DNA of 64,000 bases from Chromatiaceae bacterium (lineage in GTDB: Bacteria > Pseudomonadota > Gammaproteobacteria > Chromatiales > Chromatiaceae), in the NCBI GenBank assembly GCA_024235175.1, contig JACKMX010000003.1, positions 248,001 through 312,000 of the forward strand, in the 5' to 3' direction. The position numbers were made by a program, and so were the translations under genes. Shown here piece after piece: positions 19,636 through 28,293 of the stretch. Position 1 is the stretch's first letter. Each line of letters starts with the position of its first letter. A model generated the notes under the pieces. That model did not search any database. It had not been told where the DNA came from and saw nothing but the letters and a program-made list of their open reading frames with translations.

Positions 19636-20169
19636 ATGTCACGCATAGCAAAGAATCCGATAACGCTGCCCTCCGGTGTGAGCCTGAGCCAGGCGGGCGA
19701 TCTGTTATCGGTCAAGGGTGCCAAAGGCACTCTGCAACTGAAGATTCACCATTCGGTCAAAGTTGAGCAGAAAGATGGTATCGTCAAGGTGGTTCCGGTT
19801 AAGGATCTGCCCGACAGTTGGGCGATGGCCGGAACGTTCCGCTCTCTCATCAATAACATGACTATTGGCGTCAGCGAAGGTTTCAGCAAAACCCTGAGAC
19901 TGATCGGTGTCGGCTATAGGGCTCAGATGAAGGGATCGGTTCTGAATATGAACCTTGGTTTTTCTCACCCTGTTGATTATCCGGTGCCAGAGGGCATCAG
20001 CATCACGGCACCGACACAGACTGATGTCATTGTAACGGGTACCGACAAACAAAAGGTGGGCCAGGTGGCCGCGGAGATTCGCGCTTATCGTCCGCCGGAG
20101 CCGTACAAAGGCAAGGGCGTCCGATATGCGGATGAGTTTGTGCTTCGTAAAGAAGCCAAAAAGAAATAA
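19636..20169 (+). CDS. rplF: 50S ribosomal protein L6
   Basis: L6 lies near the factor-binding site. It has 177 aa, two tandem L6 folds and the C-terminal signature RPPEPYKGKGVRYADE. 17 bases after rpsH. Confidence 0.99.
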   Translation: MSRIAKNPITLPSGVSLSQAGDLLSVKGAKGTLQLKIHHSVKVEQKDGIVKVVPVKDLPDSWAMAGTFRSLINNMTIGVSEGFSKTLRLIGVGYRAQMKGSVLNMNLGFSHPVDYPVPEGISITAPTQTDVIVTGTDKQKVGQVAAEIRAYRPPEPYKGKGVRYADEFVLRKEAKKK

Positions 20170-20181
20170 AGGGCAGCGACG

Positions 20182-20538
20182 ATGGACAAGAAAATATCAC
20201 GTTTACGTCGGGCTCGCCGTGCCCGCGCCAAGATTCGGGAATTGGGTGTTCACAGACTCACTATTTTCCGTACCCCACAGCACATGTACGCCCAGGTAAT
20301 TGCAGCGGATGGCGAAAAAGTGGTTGTCAGTGCGTCTACTCTGGACAAAGGGGTGAAAGCTGCACTTAAAGGGCCTACCGGAAATGTAGCTGCTGCGGCC
20401 AGCGTGGGCCGCGAGATTGCAGAACGCGCCAAGGCTGCCGGCATCGAACGTGTAGCGTTCGACCGGGCAGGTTTTAAATACCACGGGAGGGTTAAAGCCC
20501 TGGCTGACGCCGCCCGTGAAAATGGCCTTCAGTTCTAA
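20182..20538 (+). CDS. rplR: 50S ribosomal protein L18
   Basis: L18 binds 5S rRNA together with L5. It has 118 aa with a basic N-terminus (RLRRARRARAK) and the conserved C-terminal FDRAGFKYHGRVKALADAAR. 12 bases after rplF and 10 before rpsE. Confidence 0.98.
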   Translation: MDKKISRLRRARRARAKIRELGVHRLTIFRTPQHMYAQVIAADGEKVVVSASTLDKGVKAALKGPTGNVAAAASVGREIAERAKAAGIERVAFDRAGFKYHGRVKALADAARENGLQF

Positions 20539-20548
20539 GGGGTAGAGA

Positions 20549-21055
20549 ATGTCGAATTACAATGTAAATCCGACCGGCGACGACCTGATTGAAAAGCTCA
20601 TAAACGTGAATCGTGTTGCCAAGGTTGTCAAAGGCGGGCGGGTTTTCGGTTTCACCGCGCTGACCGTGGTGGGTGATGGCAACGGCAGCGTCGGATTTGG
20701 TACCGGTAAGGCGAGAGAGGTGCCCATAGCGATTCAAAAAGCGATGGAAGCCGCCCGCAGGAACATGCGTGAAGCCAAGTTGAAAGAGGGTACGTTGCAC
20801 TACCCGATGGTCGGCCGTCATGGCGCAGCAAAGGTCTATATGCAGCCCGCTTCCGAAGGTACCGGTATTATTGCCGGAGGCGCGATGCGGGCCGTATGTG
20901 AGGCCGTAGGTGTCCATAACGTACTGGCCAAATGTATTGGAACAAATAATCCGATCAACGTGGTCAGGGCAACCATCAACGCGCTGACCGAAATGAACGA
21001 TCCTGAGTTGGTTGCCGCAAAGCGCGGGAAATCACTCGAAGAGATTCTGGGGTAA
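20549..21055 (+). CDS. rpsE: 30S ribosomal protein S5
   Basis: S5 affects decoding accuracy and forms part of the mRNA entry tunnel. It has 168 aa; the N-terminal domain includes GGRVFGFTALTVVGDGNG and GKAREVPIAIQKAMEAARRN, and the C-terminal domain PASEGTGIIAGGAMRAV. The loop where spectinomycin resistance arises looks wild type. Confidence 0.99.
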   Translation: MSNYNVNPTGDDLIEKLINVNRVAKVVKGGRVFGFTALTVVGDGNGSVGFGTGKAREVPIAIQKAMEAARRNMREAKLKEGTLHYPMVGRHGAAKVYMQPASEGTGIIAGGAMRAVCEAVGVHNVLAKCIGTNNPINVVRATINALTEMNDPELVAAKRGKSLEEILG

Positions 21056-21058
21056 GTC

Positions 21059-21247
21059 ATGTCCGATAAAAAAATGATGAAGGTGACCCTGGTTCGAAGC
21101 CTTGCCGGCAGGCTGAAACAGCACCAGGCGTGCGTGCATGGGCTTGGACTTCGCAGGATGCATCAGTCGGTGGTGTTGGAGGATACCCGGGCTACACGGG
21201 GAATGGCCAACAAAGTGTCCTATATGGTCAAGGTAGAGGAGGCTTAA
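21059..21247 (+). CDS. rpmD: 50S ribosomal protein L30
   Basis: L30 is a small large-subunit protein of ferredoxin-like fold. It has 62 aa, VTLVRSLAGRLKQHQACVHG and a conserved GLRRMHQSVVLEDT. Three bases after rpsE, one base before rplO. Confidence 0.97.
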   Translation: MSDKKMMKVTLVRSLAGRLKQHQACVHGLGLRRMHQSVVLEDTRATRGMANKVSYMVKVEEA

Positions 21248-21248
21248 A

Positions 21249-21683
21249 ATGCGTCTCAACACCATCAAGCCTGCTGCTGGTGCCACCAAAAACGCAAAGC
21301 GTCTGGGTAGAGGCATAGGCAGTGGTTCAGGCAAAACAGGCGGCCGTGGCCATAAGGGACAAAAGTCCCGCGCCGGTGGATTCCATAAAGTCGGGTTCGA
21401 GGGTGGTCAGATGCCACTTCAGCGTCGTCTGCCGAAAGTGGGATTCACTTCGCGTAAAGGCAGCTCAAACGCCGAAGTCCGTACAAGCGAACTGACCGCT
21501 GTCGAGTCGACGCCGATAGATCTGAAAGCATTGCAGGATGCTGGTGTGCTTCCGCACAGTGTGCGTCAAGCCAAAGTTATCCTCTCGGGAACTCTGGACA
21601 AGGCGGTAGTGCTGCGTGGACTGCGGGTCACCAAGGGTGCTCGGGCGGTTATCGAGGCTGCCGGCGGATCGATTGAGGAATAA
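21249..21683 (+). CDS. rplO: 50S ribosomal protein L15
   Basis: L15 is a late-assembly large-subunit protein. It has 144 aa: a Gly-rich basic N-terminal half (RLGRGIGSGSGKTGGRGHKG) and a globular C-terminal half. Its stop codon is immediately followed by the secY ATG. Confidence 0.99.
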   Translation: MRLNTIKPAAGATKNAKRLGRGIGSGSGKTGGRGHKGQKSRAGGFHKVGFEGGQMPLQRRLPKVGFTSRKGSSNAEVRTSELTAVESTPIDLKALQDAGVLPHSVRQAKVILSGTLDKAVVLRGLRVTKGARAVIEAAGGSIEE

Positions 21684-23033
21684 ATGATAAATCAGGCAAA
21701 AATGGGGGGCATGGCCGGGGCAGGTAAGCTGACTGAATTGCGGCAACGTCTTCTGTTTGTCGTTGGGGCCTTGCTGGTGTTCAGAATCGGGACCTTCATT
21801 CCGGTGCCGGGTGTCAATCCTGCGGCGCTGGCTGCGCTGTTCGATCAGCAGCAGGGCTCTATTCTGGATATGTTTAACATGTTCTCGGGCGGTGCTCTGA
21901 AGCGCGCGAGCCTGTTTGCGCTCGGCATCATGCCTTATATTTCCGCGTCGATCATCATGCAGTTGATGTCCGCGGTTATCCCAAAGCTGGAACAGCTGAA
22001 AAAAGAGGGTGAGCAGGGACGCCGGCAGATTACTCAGTACACCCGCTATGGAACAGTTCTGCTGGCCAGCTTTCAAGCCATTGGAATCGCCATAGCGTTG
22101 CAAAGCCAGCAAGTTGCCGGCATGCACGTGGTTATCCACAGCGGGCCTGGTTTTGTGTTTACAGCAGCTGTGTCATTGGTAACGGGAACCATGTTCCTGA
22201 TGTGGTTGGGAGAGCAGATTACCGAACGTGGCCTTGGCAACGGTATCTCCCTGATCATTTTTGCCGGTATCGTAGCGGGCCTGCCGCAAGCGGTTGGCAG
22301 CACACTGGAGCTGGTACGAACCGGCGAGATGAACGCACTGACGGTACTGACGCTGTTCGTTCTGGCGGTCGCGGTTACCGCGTTCGTTGTCTTCGTGGAG
22401 AGAGGGCAGCGTCGCATCACGGTCAACTATGCCAAGCGCCAGCAGGGCCGGAAAATGTTTGCGGCACAGAGCAGCCATCTGCCCCTTAAGCTGAATATGG
22501 CGGGTGTTATTCCACCGATTTTTGCGTCCAGTATCATTCTGTTTCCGTCAACATTGGGGCAGTGGGTGGGCACCCAGGAGAACATGCGTTGGTTGCAGGA
22601 CATAGTGGCCAAGATTTCTCCCGGTGAACCGTTGTATGTGCTGTTGTACGCCATGGCGATTGTGTTTTTCTGTTTTTTCTACACCGCGCTGGTATTTAAC
22701 TCCAAGGAGACGGCGGACAATCTGAAGCGTTCGGGAGCATTTATCCCAGGCTATCGGCCGGGTGAGCAGACCGCGAAGTATATCGATAGCGTAATGACAC
22801 GTTTGACTTTCGGTGGCGCGATCTATATCACGAGCGTCTGCCTGCTACCGGAGTTTCTGATTGTGGGTTGGAATGTACCCTTCTATTTTGGGGGAACCTC
22901 GCTTCTGATTATCGTGGTGGTCGTGATGGATTTCATGGCGCAGGTGCAGGCACATATGATGTCGCATCAGTACGAAGGCCTGATGAAGAAAGCAAATCTT
23001 AAAGGTCCCGGTGGGGCAGGTCTGCTGCGCTGA
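21684..23033 (+). CDS. secY: Protein translocase subunit SecY
   Basis: Channel-forming subunit of the SecYEG translocon in the inner membrane. It has 449 aa and about ten membrane segments. The plug region after IPVPGVNP, the RRQITQYTRYGT segment and the cytosolic loops with GNGISLIIFAGI and VERGQRRITVNYAKRQ, which contact the ribosome and SecA, are all conserved. The ATG abuts the rplO stop; an internal ATG at 21702 is possible but less likely. Confidence 0.98.
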   Translation: MINQAKMGGMAGAGKLTELRQRLLFVVGALLVFRIGTFIPVPGVNPAALAALFDQQQGSILDMFNMFSGGALKRASLFALGIMPYISASIIMQLMSAVIPKLEQLKKEGEQGRRQITQYTRYGTVLLASFQAIGIAIALQSQQVAGMHVVIHSGPGFVFTAAVSLVTGTMFLMWLGEQITERGLGNGISLIIFAGIVAGLPQAVGSTLELVRTGEMNALTVLTLFVLAVAVTAFVVFVERGQRRITVNYAKRQQGRKMFAAQSSHLPLKLNMAGVIPPIFASSIILFPSTLGQWVGTQENMRWLQDIVAKISPGEPLYVLLYAMAIVFFCFFYTALVFNSKETADNLKRSGAFIPGYRPGEQTAKYIDSVMTRLTFGGAIYITSVCLLPEFLIVGWNVPFYFGGTSLLIIVVVVMDFMAQVQAHMMSHQYEGLMKKANLKGPGGAGLLR

Positions 23034-23076
23034 ATCCGGCAGGTATTCAGTAGTAAGAGTTTTGGAGAATTAGTTC

Positions 23077-23190
23077 ATGAAAGTTAGGGCATCCGTCAAA
23101 AAGATCTGCAGAAACTGCAAGATTGTGCGTCGCAACCGTGTCGTCCGTGTAATCTGCAAAGAGCCACGACACAAGCAGCGCCAGGGTTGA
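23077..23190 (+). CDS. rpmJ: 50S ribosomal protein L36 (zinc-binding type)
   Basis: A 37-aa protein at the end of the spc group. It carries the zinc-ribbon ligands Cys11, Cys14, Cys27 and His32 (CRNC...CKEPRH), so it is the C-plus paralogue. GGAG lies about 10 bases ahead of the ATG. It is 43 bases after secY, where rpmJ is found in E. coli. Confidence 0.96.
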   Translation: MKVRASVKKICRNCKIVRRNRVVRVICKEPRHKQRQG

Positions 23191-23293
23191 GTTGGAGCCC
23201 TTTATTCTGCTTGATTTGTTAAATATTTCCAGATAAAGTTACGCGTTTTCCGCGCGTAACGTGGATTAGTTTGGTTTTTTTAGGAGCAACCTG
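23191..23293 (+). promoter_or_regulatory. Alpha operon leader with hairpin
   Basis: The rpmJ-rpsM gap contains an 8-bp perfect stem, GTTACGCG (23238-23245) with CGCGTAAC (23253-23260), and a run of seven T's just before the AGGAG of rpsM. A weak sigma-70 match, TTGATT (23211) 17 bases from TAAAGT (23234), precedes it. In E. coli, S4 represses this operon by binding the rpsM leader; a similar role here is inference, and the pseudoknot was not verified. Confidence 0.35.
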
Positions 23294-23650
23294 ATGGCCC
23301 GAATTGCAGGCGTCAATATTCCCGATCGAAAGCACACAGTTATCGCGCTTACGTCGATCTACGGCATTGGCCTCGCCCGCGCCAACGATATTTGCACGGC
23401 GGCAGGGTTGGATAAAGTGAAGCAGATAAAAGATCTTACTGAAGAGGAGATCGACCGACTGCGCGCAGAAGTGGCCAAGTTCACGGTGGAAGGTGATTTG
23501 CGTCGTGAAGTGTCAATGAATATCAAACGCCTGATGGATCTGGGCTGTAACCGCGGTATACGTCATCGTCGGGGACTTCCGGTACGGGGACAGCGTACCC
23601 AGACCAATGCGCGTACCCGAAAGGGACCGCGTCGCCCGATTAAGAGATAA
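23294..23650 (+). CDS. rpsM: 30S ribosomal protein S13
   Basis: S13 contacts the P-site tRNA and forms intersubunit bridges with L5. It has 118 aa, starts MARIAGVNIPDRKH and ends in the basic tail RTNARTRKGPRRPIKR. A strong AGGAG precedes the ATG. First gene of the alpha operon. Confidence 0.99.
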   Translation: MARIAGVNIPDRKHTVIALTSIYGIGLARANDICTAAGLDKVKQIKDLTEEEIDRLRAEVAKFTVEGDLRREVSMNIKRLMDLGCNRGIRHRRGLPVRGQRTQTNARTRKGPRRPIKR

Positions 23651-23710
23651 CAAATTCGGCCGGCCATGCCGGTTCGCATCTGTAGATTTAGAGTTCGCAG
23701 GAACAAGCCA

Positions 23711-24097
23711 ATGGCAAAACCAAGTCCGGTAAGGAAAAAAGTCAAAAGAACGGTTACTGATGGTGTGGTGCATATCCACGCATCGTTTAACAACACTATC
23801 ATCACGATTTCTGACCGCCAGGGAAATGTGCTCTCCTGGGCCACGTCTGGAGGATCAGGATTTCGCGGTTCGCGTAAAAGCACGCCGTTTGCAGCACAGG
23901 TTGCTGCGGACCGGGCCGGCGAAAAAGCCAAAGATTACGGGGTTAAGAATCTCGACGTAAATGTGAAAGGTCCTGGTCCGGGAAGGGAGTCTGCAGTGAG
24001 GTCGCTCAATAATGCCGGGTTTAAGATCACCAGCATCGTGGATGTCACCCCGATACCGCACAATGGCTGCCGTCCACCAAAAAAGCGTCGCGTCTGA
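23711..24097 (+). CDS. rpsK: 30S ribosomal protein S11
   Basis: S11 forms the platform near the Shine-Dalgarno helix. The ATG at 23711, with AGGA upstream, gives 128 aa starting MAKPSPVRKKVKR; the longer open frame back to 23666 adds 15 residues with no homologue. Conserved HIHASFNNTI, GFRGSRKSTPFAAQ and the C-terminal IPHNGCRPPKKRRV. Confidence 0.99.
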   Translation: MAKPSPVRKKVKRTVTDGVVHIHASFNNTIITISDRQGNVLSWATSGGSGFRGSRKSTPFAAQVAADRAGEKAKDYGVKNLDVNVKGPGPGRESAVRSLNNAGFKITSIVDVTPIPHNGCRPPKKRRV

Positions 24098-24113
24098 CTT
24101 GGAGTTATAGATC

Positions 24114-24734
24114 ATGGCAAGGTATATCGGACCAAAGTGTAAGCTCAGCAGGCGTGAAGGAACTGATCTGTTTCTGAAGAGCCGCGTTCGCTCTCTTGAA
24201 TCAAAATGCAACATGGAGAAGCAGCCGGGGCAGACAACCGATCGCCGCCGGCGTCTGTCTGACTACGGTCTGCAGTTGAGGGAAAAGCAGAAGATGCGCC
24301 GAATCTACGGCGTGATGGAAAAACAGTTCCGCAACTACTACAAGACAGCCGCCCAGTCCAAAGGCGCCACTGGCGAGAACCTTTACTGCATGCTGGAGCA
24401 GAGGCTGGACAATGTGGTCTACCGCATGGGTTTCGGCAGCACGCGTTCTGAATCACGTCAATTGGTTAATCATAAGGCAATTGAGGTTAATGGTCGTATT
24501 CTGAATATACCCTCTTATCAGGTACAGCCTGAAGATGTCATATCGGTTCGGGAGAAAGCCAAGAAACAGTTGCGTGTTCAGAGTTCGCTCGCATTGGCGG
24601 AGCAGTATGGTTTCGCCGATTGGGTTGAAATGGATATCAAGGCGATGAAGGGAATTTTTAAACGAACCCCTGATCGTTCTGAGTTGCCAGCCGAAGTTAA
24701 CGAGCAACTCGTGGTCGAGCTTTACTCCAAGTAA
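24114..24734 (+). CDS. rpsD: 30S ribosomal protein S4 (zinc-free)
   Basis: S4 nucleates small-subunit assembly and, in E. coli, represses the alpha operon. It has 206 aa. The N-terminal region has only two cysteines and so no zinc site. The S4 RNA-binding domain (LDNVVYRMGFGSTRSESRQ, VNGRILNIPSYQ) is intact. 16 bases after rpsK. Confidence 0.99.
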   Translation: MARYIGPKCKLSRREGTDLFLKSRVRSLESKCNMEKQPGQTTDRRRRLSDYGLQLREKQKMRRIYGVMEKQFRNYYKTAAQSKGATGENLYCMLEQRLDNVVYRMGFGSTRSESRQLVNHKAIEVNGRILNIPSYQVQPEDVISVREKAKKQLRVQSSLALAEQYGFADWVEMDIKAMKGIFKRTPDRSELPAEVNEQLVVELYSK

Positions 24735-24756
24735 AGGATAGGATTAAGAGGTCGAA

Positions 24757-25746
24757 ATGCCGGAATTCGTTACCGATTTTCTAAAGCCACGCCTGGTCAA
24801 TGTTCAGACCATCAGCGAGCGCCATGCCAAGGTATCCCTGGAACCTTTGGAACGTGGTTTTGGGCATACCCTGGGAAATGCCCTGCGCCGCATTCTGCTC
24901 TCCTCCATGCCGGGAGCGGCGGTGGTGGAAGTGGAAATCGAGGGTGTTCTTCACGAGTACACCACTATTGAGGGTGTTCAGGAAGACGTACTCGATATAC
25001 TGCTTAACCTGAAAGATCTTGCGGTCATAATGCACTCAAAAAGCGAGGATATGCTGACTCTGAGCAAGAAAGGCCCAGGTCCGGTACTGGCCAGCGATAT
25101 TTCCCTGAGCCACGACGTCGAGATAGCAAACCCTAACCATGTAATCGCCAACCTGACCAAGGAAGGCGAAATCAGCATGACCATTAAGGTTGCCCGCGGA
25201 CTTGGCTACGAGCCCGCTAGCTCAAGGCAGAATGGTGATGACAGACCGATCGGGCGACTAAGCCTGGATGCAACCTTTACCCCTGTAAGGCGTGTTGCGT
25301 ATGCGGTCGAGGCCGCCCGTGTGGAGCAGCGCACTGACCTGGACCGCCTGGTAATCGACCTGGAAACCAATGGAACCATCGATCCGGAAGAGGCGATACG
25401 GCGGGCTGCCACGATCCTGCAGGATCAGCTCTCCTCATTCGTGGAACTGGACGATACCAGTGGCGCGGAGCCTCCCAAGGAAGACAGAACCTCCACCATA
25501 GATCCGATTCTTTTAAGGCCGGTGGACGATCTGGAGCTGACCGTGCGGTCTGCGAACTGCCTGAAGGCTGAGAATATATTTCTTATTGGTGATCTGATTC
25601 AGCGCACCGAGGTGGAGTTGCTTAAAACCCCCAATTTGGGCAAGAAATCATTAACCGAGATCAAGGATGTTCTCGCAACCCGCGGGCTCTCCCTCGGTAT
25701 GCGCCTGGAAGTCTGGCCACCGGAGGGGCTGGATGAGGGGATTTAG
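24757..25746 (+). CDS. rpoA: RNA polymerase subunit alpha
   Basis: Alpha dimer scaffold of RNA polymerase, 329 aa, the E. coli length. The N-terminal domain includes the dimer segment ERGFGHTLGNALRRILLSS; a linker near residue 235-250 leads to the C-terminal domain, whose LTVRSANCLKAENI and LGKKSLTEIKDVL helices contact UP elements and activators. rplQ follows after 65 A/T-rich bases. Confidence 0.99.
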   Translation: MPEFVTDFLKPRLVNVQTISERHAKVSLEPLERGFGHTLGNALRRILLSSMPGAAVVEVEIEGVLHEYTTIEGVQEDVLDILLNLKDLAVIMHSKSEDMLTLSKKGPGPVLASDISLSHDVEIANPNHVIANLTKEGEISMTIKVARGLGYEPASSRQNGDDRPIGRLSLDATFTPVRRVAYAVEAARVEQRTDLDRLVIDLETNGTIDPEEAIRRAATILQDQLSSFVELDDTSGAEPPKEDRTSTIDPILLRPVDDLELTVRSANCLKAENIFLIGDLIQRTEVELLKTPNLGKKSLTEIKDVLATRGLSLGMRLEVWPPEGLDEGI

Positions 25747-25811
25747 CAAGCACTCTGCAGGTGTCGTTTTTTAGATAAGATTTTTTATTATATTTTTAAG
25801 GAAGTCGATCC

Positions 25812-26201
25812 ATGCGTCATCGCAAATCCGGACGGCAACTCAATCGCAACAGTTCACATCGCAATGCGATGTTTCGAAACATGACCTGTTCCCTGTTGCG
25901 ACATGAGTTGATCAAAACCACTCTGCCGAAGGCAAAAGAGCTGCGCCGTGTCGCAGAGCCGATTATAACCATGGGCAAGTCTGATGGCACCGCCAGACGA
26001 CGTCTTGCGTTTTCCCGTCTGAGGGACGACGAGGTCGTGGGTAAGCTGTTCAATGAGCTGGGGCCGCGTTATCAGGACCGTCCGGGCGGCTATTTGCGCA
26101 TTCTCAAGTGTGGTTACCGTGCCGGAGACAAAGCACCAATGGCGTTTGTGGAACTGGTCGATCGTCCGGAGTCGGGTGCCAACGCTGTTGATGTTGGTTA
26201 G
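25812..26201 (+). CDS. rplQ: 50S ribosomal protein L17
   Basis: L17 lies near the tunnel exit. It has 129 aa and starts MRHRKSGRQLNRNSSHR with the conserved MTCSLLRHELIKTTLPKAKE. Last gene of the alpha operon, followed by an intrinsic terminator. Confidence 0.99.
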   Translation: MRHRKSGRQLNRNSSHRNAMFRNMTCSLLRHELIKTTLPKAKELRRVAEPIITMGKSDGTARRRLAFSRLRDDEVVGKLFNELGPRYQDRPGGYLRILKCGYRAGDKAPMAFVELVDRPESGANAVDVG

Positions 26202-26227
26202 TTGTCAGCATTTTCAGATAGCTTCAC

Positions 26228-26256
26228 AAAGCCGGGCATGAGCCCGGTTTTGTTGT
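26228..26256 (+). terminator. Intrinsic terminator of the alpha operon
   Basis: CCGGGC (26232-26237), loop ATGA, GCCCGG (26242-26247), then TTTTGTTGT. The upstream AAAG extends the stem by pairing with the T-run. It lies 30 bases after the rplQ stop and between convergent transcription units; on the minus strand the U-run is weaker. Confidence 0.85.
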
Positions 26257-26352
26257 CTTAGGCCAATCAATTACCTTGCCTGATTCCAGGCTCAATGCAC
26301 GCATTTCACGCCGGAATGCGCAGAATGTTCTCGTCGAACCTGTCCGTAGCCG

Positions 26353-27459
26353 TCATCCAATGGTTTTACCATCGATTGTAAAGAGATGCAGCTGCCCGGA
26401 GTCAAAGCCAAGCTCAATACTTTGCCCCACCTTCTCCACTTGCGGGCCGGGCAGGCGGGCAACCAGCGTCTCCCTTTCTGCTGCAGGCGTTTCTCCCAAC
26501 GGCACGAAATGAACCAGGCGTTCATGCCCCAGCGATTCAACCGATTCGATCAGGACTTTGGCAACCGGGGTCGGACGGGGTGAAAAAGCCTCCGGGCGAA
26601 GTCCCGCCAGCAGCGGATGTTCGACGTATTGTGCCAGTATTGGCTTGCGCCTGAGCAGCGGTTCCAGCGGGATCTGCCAGCCGCCACCGGCGAGCTTCAG
26701 TGTTGCCGTCACTTTGTCAGACCATGCGCGGAAAATGTTCATACCGGGATTTCCCAGGAAAGTCGCGACAAAGGTGTTGGCAGGTTGGTCATAGAGCTCC
26801 TGTGGCCGTCCGCACTGTTGCAGTTTGCCCTCTTTGAGCACAGCGATGCGGTCTCCAAGCGTCATCGCCTCCACCTGGTCATGGGTAACATAGATGGTGG
26901 TGACACCCAGGCGTTTTTGCAGGCTGGCGATCTCGCTGCGGATCCGGGTTCGAAGCTTCATATCGAGGTTCGATAAAGGCTCATCCATCAGGAACACCCG
27001 GGGATGGCGCACCAGGGCGCGGCCCATTGCCACCCTCTGGCGCTGGCCGCCGGATAGTTGCCGGGGCCGCCGCTCCAGTAGTTCACTGATTCCGAGCATT
27101 CCGGCGGTCTCCTCTATCCGTCTAACTCTCTCCGCCTTGGGCAGCTTCATCATGCGTAGAGGAAACTCCAGATTGCGTCGAACCGTCATGTGTGGATAGA
27201 GGGCGTAATTCTGGAACACCATGGCAATATTGCGGAGCTGCGGCGAGCTTTCATTGACACGTATGCCATCGATCCTCAGCTCGCCATGACTCACCGGATC
27301 AAGTCCTGCCAGCAACCGCAGAGCGGTGGATTTACCGCAACCGGAAGGACCGACAAGCACCATCATCTCGCCGTCTTCCACGAGCAGATTAAAATCCTCA
27401 ATGGCACGGCTGCCGTTCGGATACTCCTTATCGACGTGAACGTATTCCACTGTGGCCAT
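26353..27459 (-). CDS. CUT1-family ABC transporter ATPase (UgpC/MalK-like)
   Basis: ATPase that energises the adjacent permease pair, probably for a carbohydrate or glycerol-3-phosphate-type solute. It has 368 aa. Walker A GPSGCGKST at residues 37-45, signature LSGGQRQR, Walker B VFLMDEPLSNLD and the switch histidine in THDQ are intact. The C-terminal ~120 residues form the MalK/UgpC-type regulatory beta domain. It is last in a four-gene operon, 3 bases after the permease gene. Substrate cannot be read from sequence; ugpC is a family resemblance only. Confidence 0.9.
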   Translation of the reverse strand: MATVEYVHVDKEYPNGSRAIEDFNLLVEDGEMMVLVGPSGCGKSTALRLLAGLDPVSHGELRIDGIRVNESSPQLRNIAMVFQNYALYPHMTVRRNLEFPLRMMKLPKAERVRRIEETAGMLGISELLERRPRQLSGGQRQRVAMGRALVRHPRVFLMDEPLSNLDMKLRTRIRSEIASLQKRLGVTTIYVTHDQVEAMTLGDRIAVLKEGKLQQCGRPQELYDQPANTFVATFLGNPGMNIFRAWSDKVTATLKLAGGGWQIPLEPLLRRKPILAQYVEHPLLAGLRPEAFSPRPTPVAKVLIESVESLGHERLVHFVPLGETPAAERETLVARLPGPQVEKVGQSIELGFDSGQLHLFTIDGKTIG

Positions 27460-27462
27460 GGT

Positions 27463-28293
27463 TCAGCCTTTAATTCCCGTGGCGGCGACACCGCGTACAA
27501 ACAGGCGTTGAAACAGCAGGAACAGTGACAGAATAGGCAGCACCATCATTACTCCGAAGGCAAAGAGATCGCCCCATCGCAGTGGCGGCAGGCCGTGGAA
27601 GGTGGCTATAGCCAGAGGCAGGGGTCGCACGGACTCTCCGCTGGTTACCAGCAGCGGCCAGAGGAAGGCGCCCCATTGTGTGAGGAAGGTGAGAATAGCG
27701 ACACTGGCAAAAACCGGTTTGGCATTGGGCAGGATAATAGTGAAATAAGTGCGCACTACTCCTGCGCCATCGATGTGCGCCGCCTCTTCCAGTTCGCGCG
27801 GCATACCAATGAAATAGGTGTAAAAAAGATAGATGGAGAAAGCATTGGCGATAAAGGGCAGGATCTGCACCAGATAAGTGTCGCGCCAGCCGAGCAGTGA
27901 CACGATATAGAACAGGGGTACGGCAATCGCCTCGAGCGGGATGATCATGACCGCCAGCACCAGGTTGAACAGCAAACCGCGCCCACGCCACGACAGGCGC
28001 GCGAAAGCGTAACCCGCAATGGAATTGAGCAAAAGACCCAGGCCCAGAATCATGCCGTTGATAAACAACGAATTCAGCAGGTAGTGGGTAAAGTCCACGC
28101 GGGAAAACACATCTCTGTAGTTATCCAGCGAGGCGGATGCCGGCCACAGGGCCCGCCAGCTTCCCGACTCAACCAGCACCAGGTCATCTGGTTTAAGGCT
28201 GCCGGCCAGCAGGAGACCGATGGGGCTGATAAACAACAGGGCGCAAAGCAACAAGCACAAATAGGTAAACGGGATGATAAGCCGCCGCTTCAT
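27463..28293 (-). CDS. ABC transporter permease (UgpE/MalG-like)
   Basis: Inner-membrane permease of a CUT1-type importer, 276 aa with six predicted membrane segments. The cytoplasmic EAA loop that docks the ATPase reads EEAAHIDGAGVVRTYFTIILP. Its start overlaps the end of the upstream permease gene by 4 bases. A pair with the next gene is expected for a heterodimeric channel. Confidence 0.9.
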   Translation of the reverse strand: MKRRLIIPFTYLCLLLCALLFISPIGLLLAGSLKPDDLVLVESGSWRALWPASASLDNYRDVFSRVDFTHYLLNSLFINGMILGLGLLLNSIAGYAFARLSWRGRGLLFNLVLAVMIIPLEAIAVPLFYIVSLLGWRDTYLVQILPFIANAFSIYLFYTYFIGMPRELEEAAHIDGAGVVRTYFTIILPNAKPVFASVAILTFLTQWGAFLWPLLVTSGESVRPLPLAIATFHGLPPLRWGDLFAFGVMMVLPILSLFLLFQRLFVRGVAATGIKG